From NCBI GenBank assembly GCA_963995525.1, contig OZ023210.1, positions 27,932,439 through 27,996,438 on the forward strand: a stretch of 64,000 nt of DNA, given 5' to 3'. Made by a program: the position numbers and the translations under genes. The DNA is from Escarpia spicata (Eukaryota > Annelida > Polychaeta > Sabellida > Siboglinidae). How positions within the stretch are numbered: position 1 is the first letter of the stretch; every line of letters begins with the position of its first letter. Below the pieces are notes generated by a model. It saw only the letters and a program-made list of their open reading frames with translations. It searched no databases and had not been told where the DNA came from. Below are positions 18,893 to 29,633 of this stretch, piece by piece.

Positions 18893-19727
18893 TGACTTCG
18901 TCTGACTTTTACCTGGTCCTGCCGAGCAACGCGTCCATGAAGGAGCACCCCGAAAACACGTTGACTCACTACACCACGAAGCTGCCGCGGCGCATCGACC
19001 TGTCGGGCCAATGGGAGTGCGGTATGGTAAATCTACAGTACCCGCACACGTGGTACAACGTGAGGGTCGCGGACTCGTACTTTCACCTGGCCTGCAGGAC
19101 GGCGTCGCCCAATACACTGTTTAACTTTGGCGGCGAGACGGTTTTCCGACAGGGGCAAATTCCTTACGGGTTTTACAACAGCGCTTACGAGCTGACGCGA
19201 GAGCTCAACGAGGAACTGGTGAAACTGAGCACCGACGCCGTCAAGGCACGCCTGACGTACAGCACCATCACCAACCGGATGACGCTATATATATCGCAGG
19301 GTGTCGAATTTCGCTTGCCGCCCGATAGCCGGCTGAAGAACGTGCTAGGTTTCGAATCGTCCGTCATCGTGAGCCCAATCTTGGGACCGTCGGCCGGCAG
19401 CGGAAACGCCACCTATTCCTACGAGCACGAGGGCTCGCATACGGTGGACATGAACGCTGGTATCGACACGCTGTACGTGTACACCGATATCGTGGAGACG
19501 CGCATCGTCGGCGACACGTTTGCCCCGCTCCTTCGACCCGTCGCCATCTTCGGGCTGAACGGGGCGACTATTTCGAACTCGTTCGCATTCAATACGTGCC
19601 CCTCCTGAGGCGCCAATTCGAGACGGTCGAGATCGATATAACGGACGATTCGGTCAACCGATACCATTCGAGGGGGGGGGAAACTCGTGACGACGCTTCA
19701 CATCAGACGCTGCAAATCTAAACTGTT
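18892..19727 (+). pseudogene. Minor capsid protein (penton-like, single jelly roll), broken near its C-terminus
   Basis: The first frame (ATG at 18892; an adjacent ATG at 18895 is possible) encodes SDFYLVLPSNASMKEHPENT followed by LTHYTTKLPRRIDLSGQWEC, the standard N-terminus of Polinton minor capsid proteins, then YPHTWYN and a beta-rich body to FAPLLRPVAIFG. It stops at 19608, but coding resemblance continues in other frames: PLLRRQFETVEIDI, and after a G9 run (about 19670-19679) a segment ending LHIRRCKSKLF. At least two frameshifts therefore interrupt the last 40 or so codons. The protein would form the pentameric vertex of the capsid, beside the major capsid protein. Confidence 0.87.
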
Positions 19728-20150
19728 TTGACGACGACGACGCGCAACGCGTACGACGACTACTACCTTCGTCAGGTTGGCGGCGCGCTACCCGTCTTCG
19801 TCGGTGGCCGAGGCCAGCGGGGTCACGGTCTGAGCAATCTCTTCGGCAGCCTTTTTCGAAGCGCCATGCCGCTTATTAAGAGAGGCGCCGTGGCGCTGGG
19901 GAAGCGCGCCCTTAATACGGGCATACGTATGGCGCAGGATGTTGTCGCCGGCCAGAATCTGAAACAGTCGGTAAAAAGGCGCGCGAAAGAGGCCGGCGCC
20001 GACCTACTCGACGGCCTACTAAATAAACCGCCGCCGCCGAAAAAACGACGCCGCCGCATAAAGCCACCGGGTAAGGCTGCGACGTCCAGTAAGAAGAAGG
20101 GGCGCCGCCCGAAACGGACGTCACCGCCGAGCGATATATTCAGTCGTTAG
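19728..20150 (+). CDS. pVI-like minor virion protein, start codon missing
   Basis: Residues include YYLRQVGG, then PVFVGGRGQRGHGLSNLFGS and LFRSAMPLIKRGAVALGKRA, which is the amphipathic, Gly-rich N-terminal region typical of Polinton/adintovirus pVI-like proteins; the C-terminus is a long Lys/Arg/Pro tail. Adenovirus pVI, the functional analogue, is released by the protease during maturation and disrupts membranes. No ATG lies upstream in frame: a TAA at 19719-19721 is only two codons before the TTG at 19728 that would overlap the previous stop. The initiator has probably been mutated, or translation starts at a non-AUG codon. Confidence 0.7.
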   Translation: MTTTTRNAYDDYYLRQVGGALPVFVGGRGQRGHGLSNLFGSLFRSAMPLIKRGAVALGKRALNTGIRMAQDVVAGQNLKQSVKRRAKEAGADLLDGLLNKPPPPKKRRRRIKPPGKAATSSKKKGRRPKRTSPPSDIFSR

Positions 20151-20157
20151 GGGAAAA

Positions 20158-21464
20158 ATAGCGTTCGTGCATCGGCAATCGTGCGAGGGCATCAAGACCG
20201 AACTGGACTTGTTCGACATGCCGATGACGCAGACGAGCATCGTGAGCGGTCAGTGGATCGACTACCAGCCGCTGACGTCTCTCGACGCCGGCGGGCCTAT
20301 CGAATTTCTCGTCCCGGGTTCGGACGACTATGGTGACATGTCTAGCGTTAGACTGTACGTCCGATTCAAACTGGTCCAGGGAGACGGCACCAATCTCGTG
20401 AACGCTTCCGTCGTGGCGCCGGTCAACAATTTTCTCCATTCGATGTTCAGCCAAGTCGACGTGTCGCTGAACGGAACGCTCGTAACACCGTCGACCAATA
20501 CGTACCCGTATCGGGCGTACCTCGAAACGCTGCTGAGCTACGGCAACGATGCGAAAGGGACGCAGCTCCAGGGGGGCCTGTGGTACAAAGATACCGCCGG
20601 CGCCATGGAGAAGACCGACTGCGGGGGAACGTCGGGTACACGGCGCGGAGCCACCTCACGGCGGACAGCCACGAGGTGGAGATGATGGGACGCCTACACG
20701 TCGACGTGTTCATGCAAAACCGGTACCTGGTGAGCGGCGTCGACATGAAGATGCGACTGGTGCGCGCGAAGGACGCCTTCGCGCTCATCGGCGACGCAGC
20801 CGACCCGGGGTGGAAAATCGTGCTGTTGGAGACCTACCTGCAAGTGCGAAAAGCTAAGGTGAACCCGTCCGTCCAGCTCGCCCACATTAAAGCGTTGGCG
20901 CGCGGGACGGCCAAGTACCCGATACGTCGAGTCGACACCAAGGTGTTCTCTATACCGCAGGGGACGATGTCTCACACGCAAGAGAACGTCTACCTGGGCG
21001 TCCTCCCGAAACGCGTGTTCATGTTCTTGATAGACAACGACGCTTTAACGGGACCTACGTTAAAAACCCGTTCAACGCGAAACACAACGACATAAACTTC
21101 GTGGCGCTCTACGCCGACGGTCGCCAGATACCGAGCAAACCACTGCAGCCGAACTTTGCGCAGCAGCACTATATACGAAGCTACATGAACCTCTTCGCGG
21201 CGACGGGAAAAGGGTACGAGGACGAGGGAAACGACCTGACGCGCTACGACTTCGGTGGCGGCTACACCATCTTCGGTTTCGATCTGACGCCCGACTGCTG
21301 CGACGGGGACCACTTTTACCTCGTGCGTAAGGGGGCGCTGCGTGCCGAAATACACTTCGCTGTCCCCCCCCCTACCCCTACCGGTGAACGTCATCGTGCA
21401 CGCCGAATTCGAGGGGGTGGTGGAGATCGACATGAGCCGGAACGTCGTGCTCGAATCGTTGTAG
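20158..21464 (+). pseudogene. Major capsid protein (double jelly roll), multiply frameshifted
   Basis: The first frame has FVHRQSCEGIKTELDLFDMP and PMTQTSIVSGQWIDYQPL, the standard N-terminus of Polinton major capsid proteins, then PIEFLVPGS and VNNFLHSMFSQVDVSLNG. Coding continues in a second frame (YTARSHLTADSHEVEMMGRL, SVQLAHIKALARG, FSIPQGTMSHTQENVYLG), a third (FVALYADGRQIPSKPLQPNF, then YTIFGFDLTPD) and a fourth ending at 21464. Breaks fall near a G5 run (20623), a T run (21044) and a C9 run (21364). The codon where relatives start is ATA (20158-20160), not ATG. The protein builds the icosahedral shell as hexon-like trimers. As written it cannot be made whole. Confidence 0.92.
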
Positions 21465-21465
21465 C

Positions 21466-21909
21466 ATGAACACGTTTAAACTGATGCGCCGCCTACGAGT
21501 CGACCCGTACACTAGGAGAGTCGTCGACGGCGTCACGCCGCGAGACGGCCTACCGAAAAGGCGACTCACCGCGCTTCCTGCGGCCTTCGTGTGCAACACC
21601 GACGACGGCGGCGAACAGGGGGCGCACTGGGTGGCGCTCTACATCGACGTCGACGGCGACTACTTCGATTCGTACGCCCTGCCGCCCCTGCACGACGACT
21701 TTCGCGCCTTCCTTCGCCGCAACTGCGGCGCCTCGTGGACGCACAACGACAAGCGACTGCAGAGCGTCGTACCTAACGTGTGCGGACAATATTGCGTCGC
21801 CTACCTGCTATTGCGATGCCGCGGCGTGCCGCTCGAGGGCTTCCAGGCCCTATTCGGACCCGATAGGGTGAACAACGACTGTCTCGTATTCGACTGGCTA
21901 AAGCCTTGA
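21466..21909 (+). CDS. Adenain-like maturation cysteine protease
   Basis: 147 residues, intact, ATG one base after the capsid stop. Catalytic pattern: His54 in GAHWVALYID, Asp68 in DYFDSY, Gln99 in KRLQS and Cys110 in NVCGQYCVAYLLL, the order found in Ulp1/adenain peptidases (clan CE). In adenoviruses and Polintons this enzyme cleaves precursors of pVI, core and capsid proteins during assembly. Last gene of the rightward block, followed by a poly(A) signal at 21952. Length is short compared with adenovirus protease (about 200 residues) but usual for Polintons. Confidence 0.9.
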   Translation: MNTFKLMRRLRVDPYTRRVVDGVTPRDGLPKRRLTALPAAFVCNTDDGGEQGAHWVALYIDVDGDYFDSYALPPLHDDFRAFLRRNCGASWTHNDKRLQSVVPNVCGQYCVAYLLLRCRGVPLEGFQALFGPDRVNNDCLVFDWLKP

Positions 21910-21951
21910 ACATTATTATTATTGTCGCTTTCCGCTTACTGTATTCGCACT

Positions 21952-21957
21952 AATAAA
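21952..21957 (+). terminator. Poly(A) signal of the rightward gene block
   Basis: AATAAA 43 bases after the protease stop. It faces the minus-strand signal at 22003-22008, so two convergent transcription units end in the same 60-base spacer. Confidence 0.6.
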
Positions 21958-22002
21958 AAAGCAAAACGATGAAAACGTACATGGTGTGAGTATACATTTT
22001 TT

Positions 22003-22008
22003 TTTATT
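22003..22008 (-). terminator. Poly(A) signal of the polymerase gene
   Basis: AATAAA on the minus strand, about 67 bases after the PolB stop at 22075. Confidence 0.6.
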
Positions 22009-22074
22009 AGTACCTTGCCATCCTCCGCCGCCTTATAGGCGGCGCCCAGTCCCTAGCTAGGGCCCCTACACTAA

Positions 22075-25000
22075 CTATACGCGTATCAGCGCCGTGGTGA
22101 CGCCGTCTTTGAGCACGCGGCGCTTAGCGTAAAAGTAGCTCAGCGCCGCGCGCTCTTGAACGTACGTCAGCACGGACGAGTCTTTCACTTGAAAGCCGCG
22201 GTTCCAACCGACGCCGCTCCGCTGGTCGCGCAGCACGGCCAGGAAGGCGTCCTTGTCGATGGCGTCGTTCTGCCGCTTGCTCAGCCCCTTCGTGCTGTAC
22301 TTGTCGGTGGCGCCGAAACAATAGTACGTCTTGCTGCAAAGCGCAACGATGCCGTCGCCGGACCACACTTCTTTGAAGAGGCCCGGCGTGCGCTTGTCGA
22401 AGCGGCATCGTTGCGCGCAACAGAGGGGCGGCGCTTCCCACGCGCGTCCGGCGAGACGGCATTGCACGTACGCGTCCGCGTGCGCGTCGCAGCACTCGGC
22501 CGGAAACCAGGCGCCGCGTTGACGAAAGTAGCGCTCACGCAGGGCCACCAGCTCGTCGACGTCGTGGCCAGCGAGCGCTATGTAGGCTGAGTCGGTGTCC
22601 ATTGCGCAGTACTCGAACAGAGGACGCTGGATGTAGACGGCGACGAAGTCGTAATAGAACTCCAGCATCCTCAGTTTCGCGTACTGATAGACAAAGTAGC
22701 CGATCTGGACGGGCAGCGCGTAGCGGACGGTGCGCTTGTTCAGCGCCACCTCGTAGAGGGCGTCGGGTACGACGACGTCGAGCTGACGGAAGCGACGATC
22801 GTTGACGAGGCGGCTGGCGCCGACCGTCGTGCAGTATTTGATCTCCCGGTGGAGATCGACGCGCGTAATCGTCTTCCCGTACGAGCTGTTCCCGAGCAGC
22901 TTAAACGTGTCGGCGATGATGGACTTATCGGGGTCGGTGTCGCCCTCGCGGCGCGCGTTGGACACAGCGTCGCCGAAGCGACGAAAGCACGCAATCGGCG
23001 CGTACTCGATCACCTGATAGATGCGGTCGACGACGAGGCCGTGCGCCAGATACCAACGCAGTAGGGGCGTCGCGAGTAGAATTTTCGTGCCGAAAAAAAC
23101 TACCCACGAGTGTTCGCTGAGGTCGGGTCAGGAGGTCGTGCGCTTCCGCGTAGCATCGCATGAAGGGGCTGAGAGCGTCGCGATCGATGCAGACGTTCTT
23201 AAAGATGGGCTGCATCTCGGCGAATGTGGCGCGCAGCGCGGCCGGCACGGCGATGTCGCACTCGATCAGGCCGAACAGAGCGCCGTCGCGTACGCCCTCC
23301 AAGATCGTCGAGCGCGTAGGGGTGACGGGCCGCCACCGAGATTCGTCGGGCGGCGTAGGCGTCAACGGGGGCCGCACGGCGCGCCACTGGCACTCCCACA
23401 TTTCGACGACGGTGAAGAAGCGGCGCAGGTAGGTCGTCACGGCGCGCATCGCCGCGTACAGCTCGATCATCGGTCTTCCGTTGACGGCGTTCGTCGGCTT
23501 TCCCGTGCACGGGCAGCCGTGGAAGTAGCAGCCGTGGAACTGGTAGGCCGTTCCCGTTTCGCTACACCAGCCGTCGACGCGGTACTTGCCGACGCGCTTT
23601 TCGCGTCCATTATACGCACCCCCGTCCGGTCGGCCACCCACGTCAGCCACTGCACGGCCATACCACTGTAGCGGTGCACGAGCTCCGGTCGAAACGCGTT
23701 CACCTCGCGGCGGCGCGTGTACCAGCCCGTCGGCATATCTTGCATGATCGCCCACAGATAGAGGGCGTCCGCTTCAAAGCCCACGACCGAGCGACAGGGG
23801 CGCGCCTCGTCGCGTCGCAGAAAGGTCACGCCCGCCTCGTGATGACGCGCGAAGATGATCGAGGGACCGCCGACGATCTGCGATTGCAGGAGACGGTGCA
23901 GGTCCTTATTCGGCTCGTTGAAGAGGGCAAAGGTGATCGAGGCCGGCAGATCGTTCAACAGATACAGTAGCGTCAGGCGGGGCACACTTATGGCGTCCTT
24001 GAACATGTCGATGCGACGCTCGCGATAGAACGCGAACTGTTTGGCGACGGCCTCGAGAAACGGCACCACGTCTCTATTATTATACCACACGAGGAAATCG
24101 CGCATCGTCGTCATGCCCTCGCCGCGCCAAGCCGCCACGCAAACCTCGTACGCCGCGGTGGAGATGCCTTCCTGTTTCAGGTGGCTGTAGAAGGCTTCCC
24201 GCGGCGGCAGTTCGGTATCGTTCAATTTCGCCACGTCGATATACTCGTACGGGAAGTAGCCCTTCGTCACCGCGCAGCCGTACGCCTTCAGAAAGCGGTC
24301 GTAGCTGACGCCGGAGGCCAGGTAGTTTGTAATGTCCAGGAATTTCAGCGTCGACGTCGCCAGATACATATAGTTATTCTGGCGCTTGATGGTGAACGCC
24401 GACGACGTGTGCTGATCGACGGAGGTCATGAGAAGGGGGGCCAAGTACTTTTTGACGACGTTCATGTCGTACTTGCCCGAATTAAATCCGAGGACGGGCA
24501 GCTGGCGAAGGTAGGTCCACAGGCGTTTGGCGAGCGCGCTGTACGGCGACTTGGCCGCGTCTTCGGTGGGGGCGGCGCGCCGCCAGTCGTCGTCAAGCGT
24601 ATCGAGTGCGTCGAAGGTCGAATCGTACAGCGGACGAAGAGCCGCGCACGCCGCTTCGCTCGTGGCCTCCAAGGCGGCGATCAGGCGCCGCGCGAGGTCG
24701 GCCGAATCGCCGGTCGTGACGAAACACTGCGCCGCCTCATGGCCGGGCACGTTCGACGCGATGCTCACGCTGAGCAGCTCGTGACGGGCTAGCCACCGGC
24801 ACTTGGCGGTTGTCGGCGGCAGGTCGGTGTCGACGAAGTAGCACTCAAAATCGAACGTCGTCCTGAACGGGTAGTAGCGCAGGCTGTCGTCCACGCAGAC
24901 GCCCTCGTCCTCCAGCTGCTGGAACACGGACGGCGCCGGATGGTAGAGGCCGCCCGGGAAGACGTGGCGAACGCCGCCGTCGCACGTCGCCTCGTGGCGT

Positions 25001-26193
25001 CGCAACTCCCATAGGGTCGGCCACAGGGCGTTGGCGCACTTGCCGCACACGTACGTTTTCGTGTACATCGAGATGTCGTGTATATAGGAAAAGTGTGCGC
25101 CTAACACGTTGACGTTCAGGGTGGTGGGGTGCGCGCCGAGCGATCGACGGACCAGTTCGGCGGTGTCGGCCCGCGTCAGAAGATAGGCGACCACGTTGAC
25201 GCCGAAGACCGCCTCCACCCGGTCGAGCGCGCTCAGGGGGATGCCGGCGGCGTGCGTCGTGCCAGTGGCTCTACAGTAGTCGTCGTATAGGCGCTTGGCG
25301 GGGGCCGTCAAACGATCGATGTCGCTGCTCGCCTCTAGGCGCCTCCTATGCAGCACCAAACAGCGGAACAGGCATAGGTTATCCGCGTAGGGGTTGCCTC
25401 GGCGGTCTTTCGTCAGCCCGATGACGGCCCTGTTGTTGCGCAGGTAGGCCGGAAGGTGCAGCGCGTCGTCGACGCAACCGATAGGATGATTTATGAAGGC
25501 GTTCAGAAAGTAGGTCACGTTCGTCACCAATTCGGCGACCCAGCCCGAGTCGGGGCGCTGCGCGATCACGTACTGGAGAACGTCGCGCATACGGACGTCC
25601 TCGAGGAAGCGCTCGAACGAACGCGCGTCGGTAACGAGAGAGGGCACTTCCAGGAGGCGGCCGCAACAATTACAGGATGAATGAAAATAACGGAGGCGCC
25701 CCGTCACCTTGTGGCGTAGAATAAACGCGTAGCTCACGTTGATCTTAAAGGAGCACGTTTGCGCCTCGAACATTCGTCTTAGACGGGGTTCGAGCGCGCG
25801 CGTGTTCGGACAGTCGGTTAATTGGAAATTATAGCGGGATTGTATGCGGCCGCGCGCCACCGACGTCTGTATACTCGACCAGTGCTCTTCGATGACTCGA
25901 CGCAGTCCAATCGCCAGGTCGCTAGGGGGCGGCACCTCGTCGTCAGGCGGTGGTGGTGACACTACGCCGCAACTTCTCAGATGGATCAGCATTGGGTGGC
26001 GCCTAGTGAAAGGGCGACCGCATTTTGGGCACTCGCGTTCGGTCGCTCTGTCGCTGCCGGACGTTTGCGATGTCTTCGCGTGTTTAAAAAAACTATAGCG
26101 TGTAGCGAAATAGAAGCCGCATTTTGGGCATTGCGAACGACTACAGGAGTGGCCCGTCAGAGCCTCTCGACCACACACGGGACAGTTCGGCAT
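22075..26193 (-). pseudogene. Protein-primed family B DNA polymerase, two frameshifts
   Basis: Spans about 1,370 codons. The N-terminus has Cys/His fingers at residues 4-17, 22-38 and 55-75 (CPKCGRPFTRRHPMLIH) and another near 383-404. A segment NPYADNLCLFRCLVLHRR (residues 267-284) is conserved in Polinton polymerases. 3'-5' exonuclease: ExoI TFDFECY (446-452), ExoII LGFNSGKYD, ExoIII WYNNRDVV. Polymerase: ADALYLWAIMQDMPTG, then in the last frame FKLLGNSSYGKT and YCAMDTDSAYIA (the catalytic DTD). Frames change near a C5 run at 23619 and near 23115-23135. The enzyme replicates the element from a terminal protein; whether the Cys-rich N-terminal part supplies that primer is unknown. A TATA-like element lies at 26263-26272. 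Confidence 0.95.
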
Positions 26194-26262
26194 AGCTGTT
26201 GCTTTTATTTTTTAGCACTTCCAGCTACCCCTCTCCGACTAGCCGCAGACGACGGCGCGCCG

Positions 26263-26272
26263 CCTCTTATAC
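26263..26272 (-). promoter_or_regulatory. TATA-like box of PolB
   Basis: TGTATAAGAG on the minus strand, about 70 bases before the ATG at 26193. The same TGTATAARAG core precedes the SSB gene at about 29076-29086 and recurs three times near the right end. Confidence 0.5.
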
Positions 26273-26339
26273 AGGACGGCGGACCATTCTAATTGGCTGG
26301 CTGACTTGACGGACGCGGGAAGGCCTCTTTTTTATTATT

Positions 26340-27120
26340 AGGACCCTTCTGTTTTGTTGTAGGCGCGCCGATGTAACAACGCTTTATTAAGCGACGCACG
26401 CGCTGTTATTAGCAAACAGCATTGTTCAATTACTTGTTGATGACGCTTTGTAGGCGGGGCCAGGACATTCAACGATTTATTACTGTTGTGCTATGACTCA
26501 GGGTGGCGCACATTCAACGCTTTTATTATTGCGAGAAAGGGAATGAATACGTTTTATTAAGCGACGACACGAGGAGTTTATTATTATTAAGTATAGTGTT
26601 CGTTTAAGCAGCATGAGGTTCAGGACGATCTAATTCAACTGGCCTGTGATGCGGGCGGCACGCTGACGGGATATGGTCAATGGCGGCGATTTTTTTCAAC
26701 ACTTTTGACGATAAACCGATGTAACAAATGAATACGTTTCAACGTTTTATTCACCAACGACATAAATTCGCAAACAGTATTGTGTTCAATTCAATAGGCG
26801 ACCTATATAGAGAGGTCTATTTATTAATAGTGTTCATCAAACAGCGACGAGTGATGCGGGTGGACCATAAGTTATTTCAATGGCGGCAATTTTTTCAACG
26901 CTTTTATTACGAGACACCGATATAACAAATGAATACGTTTTCAACGTTTTATTCACCGACGACATAATTCGCAAGCAGTATTGCGTTCAATTCAACAAGC
27001 AAGAAAGCGACCTATATAGAGATCTATTTATTAATAATGTTCATCACGCACTATTCAGCGATATAGTGTTCGTTTAGGCACTCTTTATTATTATTATTAA
27101 GTATAGTTTAAGCAGCATAA
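26340..27120. repeat. AT-rich non-coding repeats between PolB and the next gene
   Basis: Built from variants of CGTTTTATTAAGCGACG and TTTATTATTA. A tandem duplication of about 200 bases is clear: 26675-26855 matches 26877-27046, sharing AACAAATGAATACGTTT and CGACCTATATAGAGA. No gene. Base composition shifts sharply from the GC-rich coding DNA on the left. Confidence 0.75.
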
Positions 27121-27123
27121 TGT

Positions 27124-27806
27124 TCAGCGATCGATGCCTTCCGCCACGTCAAGGCCGCTCCTCCGGAGCAAATACTCCTGGGTGGCCGCCTCCAGCGTGG
27201 CGCACTCGATGACGTCGTTCCAATCCGTGGTAAGTAACCAATCTGACACATATTTGATGAGGGCAATCTCGGCACTCCGATTCGGGCCGGTCTGCCCCAT
27301 GCGGCCGCTCAGGATGTGCACTAATTGTGTAAAGCACGGCAGCAAGGAGCGCGCCGTGTAAAGCGACAGGACGGGCTGAAAATACCGCCTAAGCAGGTCG
27401 CCCACATCGTCGTACACGCGCGGGTAGTGGCGTCTCGGTCGACCCGCACGGTAGCCGGCCATGTGAACGTACGGACATCCTTCATTGGGGGCGCACTCAC
27501 CGCAGCTGGCCCGTCCCCGGTCCAATATGCCGTCGCCTATCCACTCCGCAAAGGCCTCCAAGAGGCACCTCTCGTGTTCCGAGATTGACGAGAGGGGCGA
27601 GGCCAGCCGCGGCGGCGGCGCCATCTCCGGCGACACGGTGGACCCCTCCTCGATGACGTACGGGAATAAACTTGCGTACGTCGGTGGCGTCGTCGTTCTC
27701 GTCCCGCCAAAGGCATCGGCGTATGATCGCATAGCGGCGTCCGACATAACCAGTACCTTCTCCAACACGAAGTCGAGTGCTCGATCGCGCGCCGCCGGAT
27801 TGGCCT
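27124..27806 (-). CDS. Unrecognised Polinton protein
   Basis: About 227 residues from a likely splice acceptor (TTTATTCTGCAG|GCC at 27806) to the stop at 27124; reading further upstream adds only an Ile-rich stretch from an ATT repeat that looks like intron. I do not recognise it. Visible features: a helical N-terminus (ALDFVLEKVLVMSDAAMRSY), a Pro-rich linker, a Cys cluster CGECAPNEGCPYVH that might bind zinc, and a largely helical C-terminus (AEIALIKYVSDWLL, IECATLEAATQEYLL). GC-rich coding, no stops over 680 bases, and placement in the leftward block between SSB and PolB argue it is real. An upstream exon within 27850-28030 (opening with an acceptor CCCGCAG|GATATG) is possible. Confidence 0.5.
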
Positions 27807-27840
27807 GCAGAATAAATATTATTATTATTATTATAGTCAC

Positions 27841-28245
27841 ACGCCGTTTAGCCGGTCTTTGGCAGAGAACGCTTCAATATCCGATAGTCGGCCGCCACAT
27901 CGAGCAGGGCCTCTATGACGGGGCCAGCCAGATCAGGCCTGGCGTTGGCCAGACGTGCTGCAGCAGTGATCGATTTTATGGCATCCAAGAGCCGATGCAT
28001 ATCCTGCGGGACACAAAGAAGGACGACCGTTAATGGCGCACGATGCAGACTGCCACGAGCGGCCGTCGTCGTCCATTCTACAGCACGAAGAAGCGCAAAG
28101 GGTTAATCACTCGCCCCTCCATAAATCGTCGTGTTTTGCCGCGGCGTAAACTGTAGCGGCATGGTGACGACACTTGTCTGACTATCATACGACGGCGCCG
28201 TCTATTCTGCAGCACAACAACAACAACAAAGCAGTAAAACAAACA
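27841..28245 (-). other. Putative intron/small-exon region upstream of the 238-aa frame
   Basis: Three pyrimidine-rich stretches ending in CAG occur on the minus strand (near 27806, 28006 and 28210). After the second, a frame of about 52 codons runs MHRLLDAIKSITAAARLANA onward to a TAA. After the third lies MPLQFTPRQNTTIYGGASD then a stop. I cannot assemble a certain transcript; these may be exons of one gene, separate small genes or decayed sequence. Confidence 0.3.
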
Positions 28246-29034
28246 CTAATCACTTATTTTCTTCAACGAGCGCACCGTATAGGAGGGCACCCCAGCCCAC
28301 GTAGTTTTCCGCACTTCCACATCAACGACAGTTCCGACAAGCGCCATCACCGTGTCACGCAATTCGTCGGCATCGAGTCCGACCAAATAAGAGGCCTGGT
28401 AGTCAACGAGGGGCGTCATATTGCTATCGAAAACAATTACCCACGTTTCGTCATCCACGCCCGACCCATCCTTCAACATCATTCGCATAGAGAAATAATA
28501 TTTCGTTTCATTCTGGACCCCATGCGACATGCACATCATATCACCGTTCATATTCGAATGTACTTTTCGTCGACAACGCATACACCCCTCGTACACGCAC
28601 TTATCGCGCCAACAGATCGCTTCGATAGTGGGGAAATCTCTTATCCTATAACAACCGTCCATGACCACATGCAGCTCGTGCAGACTCACCGTCGAAGGCA
28701 ACAATACAACGGCGCCCCTCTCAGAAGGTGGTCGGTGGGTGTTTGCCGCCTCCGGCTCACGTCCCGATACCCCCGGCGTGGGCTCCTGAGCCGGTCATGT
28801 AGCCGCGTCGCTCTCCTTGTTGCGTGCCGGCGCCACGCCGGGCAACGGTGCAGTCGGCTGAGCCTGCGCGCCGCCCCGTGCTGCTGGGATGATAGGACGC
28901 AGCAGCACATCGTCCGAAGCCGAGCCCAACGCCGAAGACGGACGCCCCTGTACAGTCGATGAAGCGCTGCGAGTGGGCAGGTTCGGCATCACCTGCTTTC
29001 TGGATCTCTTCCGTGGGGTTGATTCGTCTGCCAT
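28246..29034 (-). pseudogene. RPA-like single-stranded DNA-binding protein with an internal TGA
   Basis: One frame from ATG 29034 to the stop at 28246, interrupted only by TGA at 28797-28795. The first 79 codons are low-complexity and basic (TPRKRSRKQVMPNLPTR). The second half has ICWRDKCVYEGCMRCRRKV, then GDMMCMSHG, YYFSMRMMLKDGSG, WVIVFDSNMTPLV and YLVGLDADELRD, the layout of the zinc-ribbon OB fold at the C-terminus of replication protein A large subunit (Rep_fac-A_C). It would coat displaced strands during protein-primed replication. The TGA may be a nonsense mutation, or an intron boundary (CTCAG|GAG follows at once). A TATAAAAG box precedes the ATG by about 45 bases. Confidence 0.7.
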
Positions 29035-29075
29035 TGCGACGTCACTGTGAACACAACACACATATAGTTTGCCTC

Positions 29076-29086
29076 CCCTTTTATAC
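29076..29086 (-). promoter_or_regulatory. TATA box of the RPA-like gene
   Basis: TGTATAAAAGG on the minus strand, about 45 bases before the ATG at 29034. Confidence 0.6.
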
Positions 29087-29633
29087 AGAACTAGTAAAGG
29101 GTGCGCGTGCACCTGATCACGTACGCCACACAACAGGCAAGTCTGCCAAGGCTATTGTCAATTGAAAAAAATATGCGGTCACGCTGTATATGTTCCGTAA
29201 AAGCGTCTCTTTAAAGCGTTTTTCTTTAATACGGCATCACCCCGACTGATCTTATAACATGCTTAGGTTCGATTATTTAGAATTTCATTAAACGATTTTG
29301 AAACATTACGCACAACAATAGTCAACAACTTACATAACGCTGAACGTGACGCCTCTCGATGCGCGCGCAACCCGAGGGCGCAGTCAACAACTTACATGAA
29401 ACTAATGCGTCATTTACCACCACGTAAACACGCATCTCGATGCGTGCGCACCCCGATGGCGCAGTCAACAGCCTACATAAAACTAATGCGTCATTCGCCA
29501 CCGCGTAACCAATCCGCCATGTCAAGTTGCTCCAAAACAGTCGTCACACAGCACAAACTGTACGTCACACTCTTTAAACAATCATTATAACTATTTATTT
29601 ATTTATATTCACGGGTGCACCTAAAATGCAATC

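Noticed and set aside
22124..26098. Many plus-strand open frames opposite the polymerase
   Set aside because: GC-rich coding DNA leaves opposite frames open; only the minus strand shows polymerase motifs.
28103..28162. Tiny frame MPLQFTPRQNTTIYGGASD as a gene of its own
   Set aside because: Only 19 codons and no assignable splice partner; kept as part of an unresolved region.
29322..29525. Short frames with repeated LCRLLTAPSGCARIE
   Set aside because: They arise from a local duplication near 29340-29480; no domain and no promoter.
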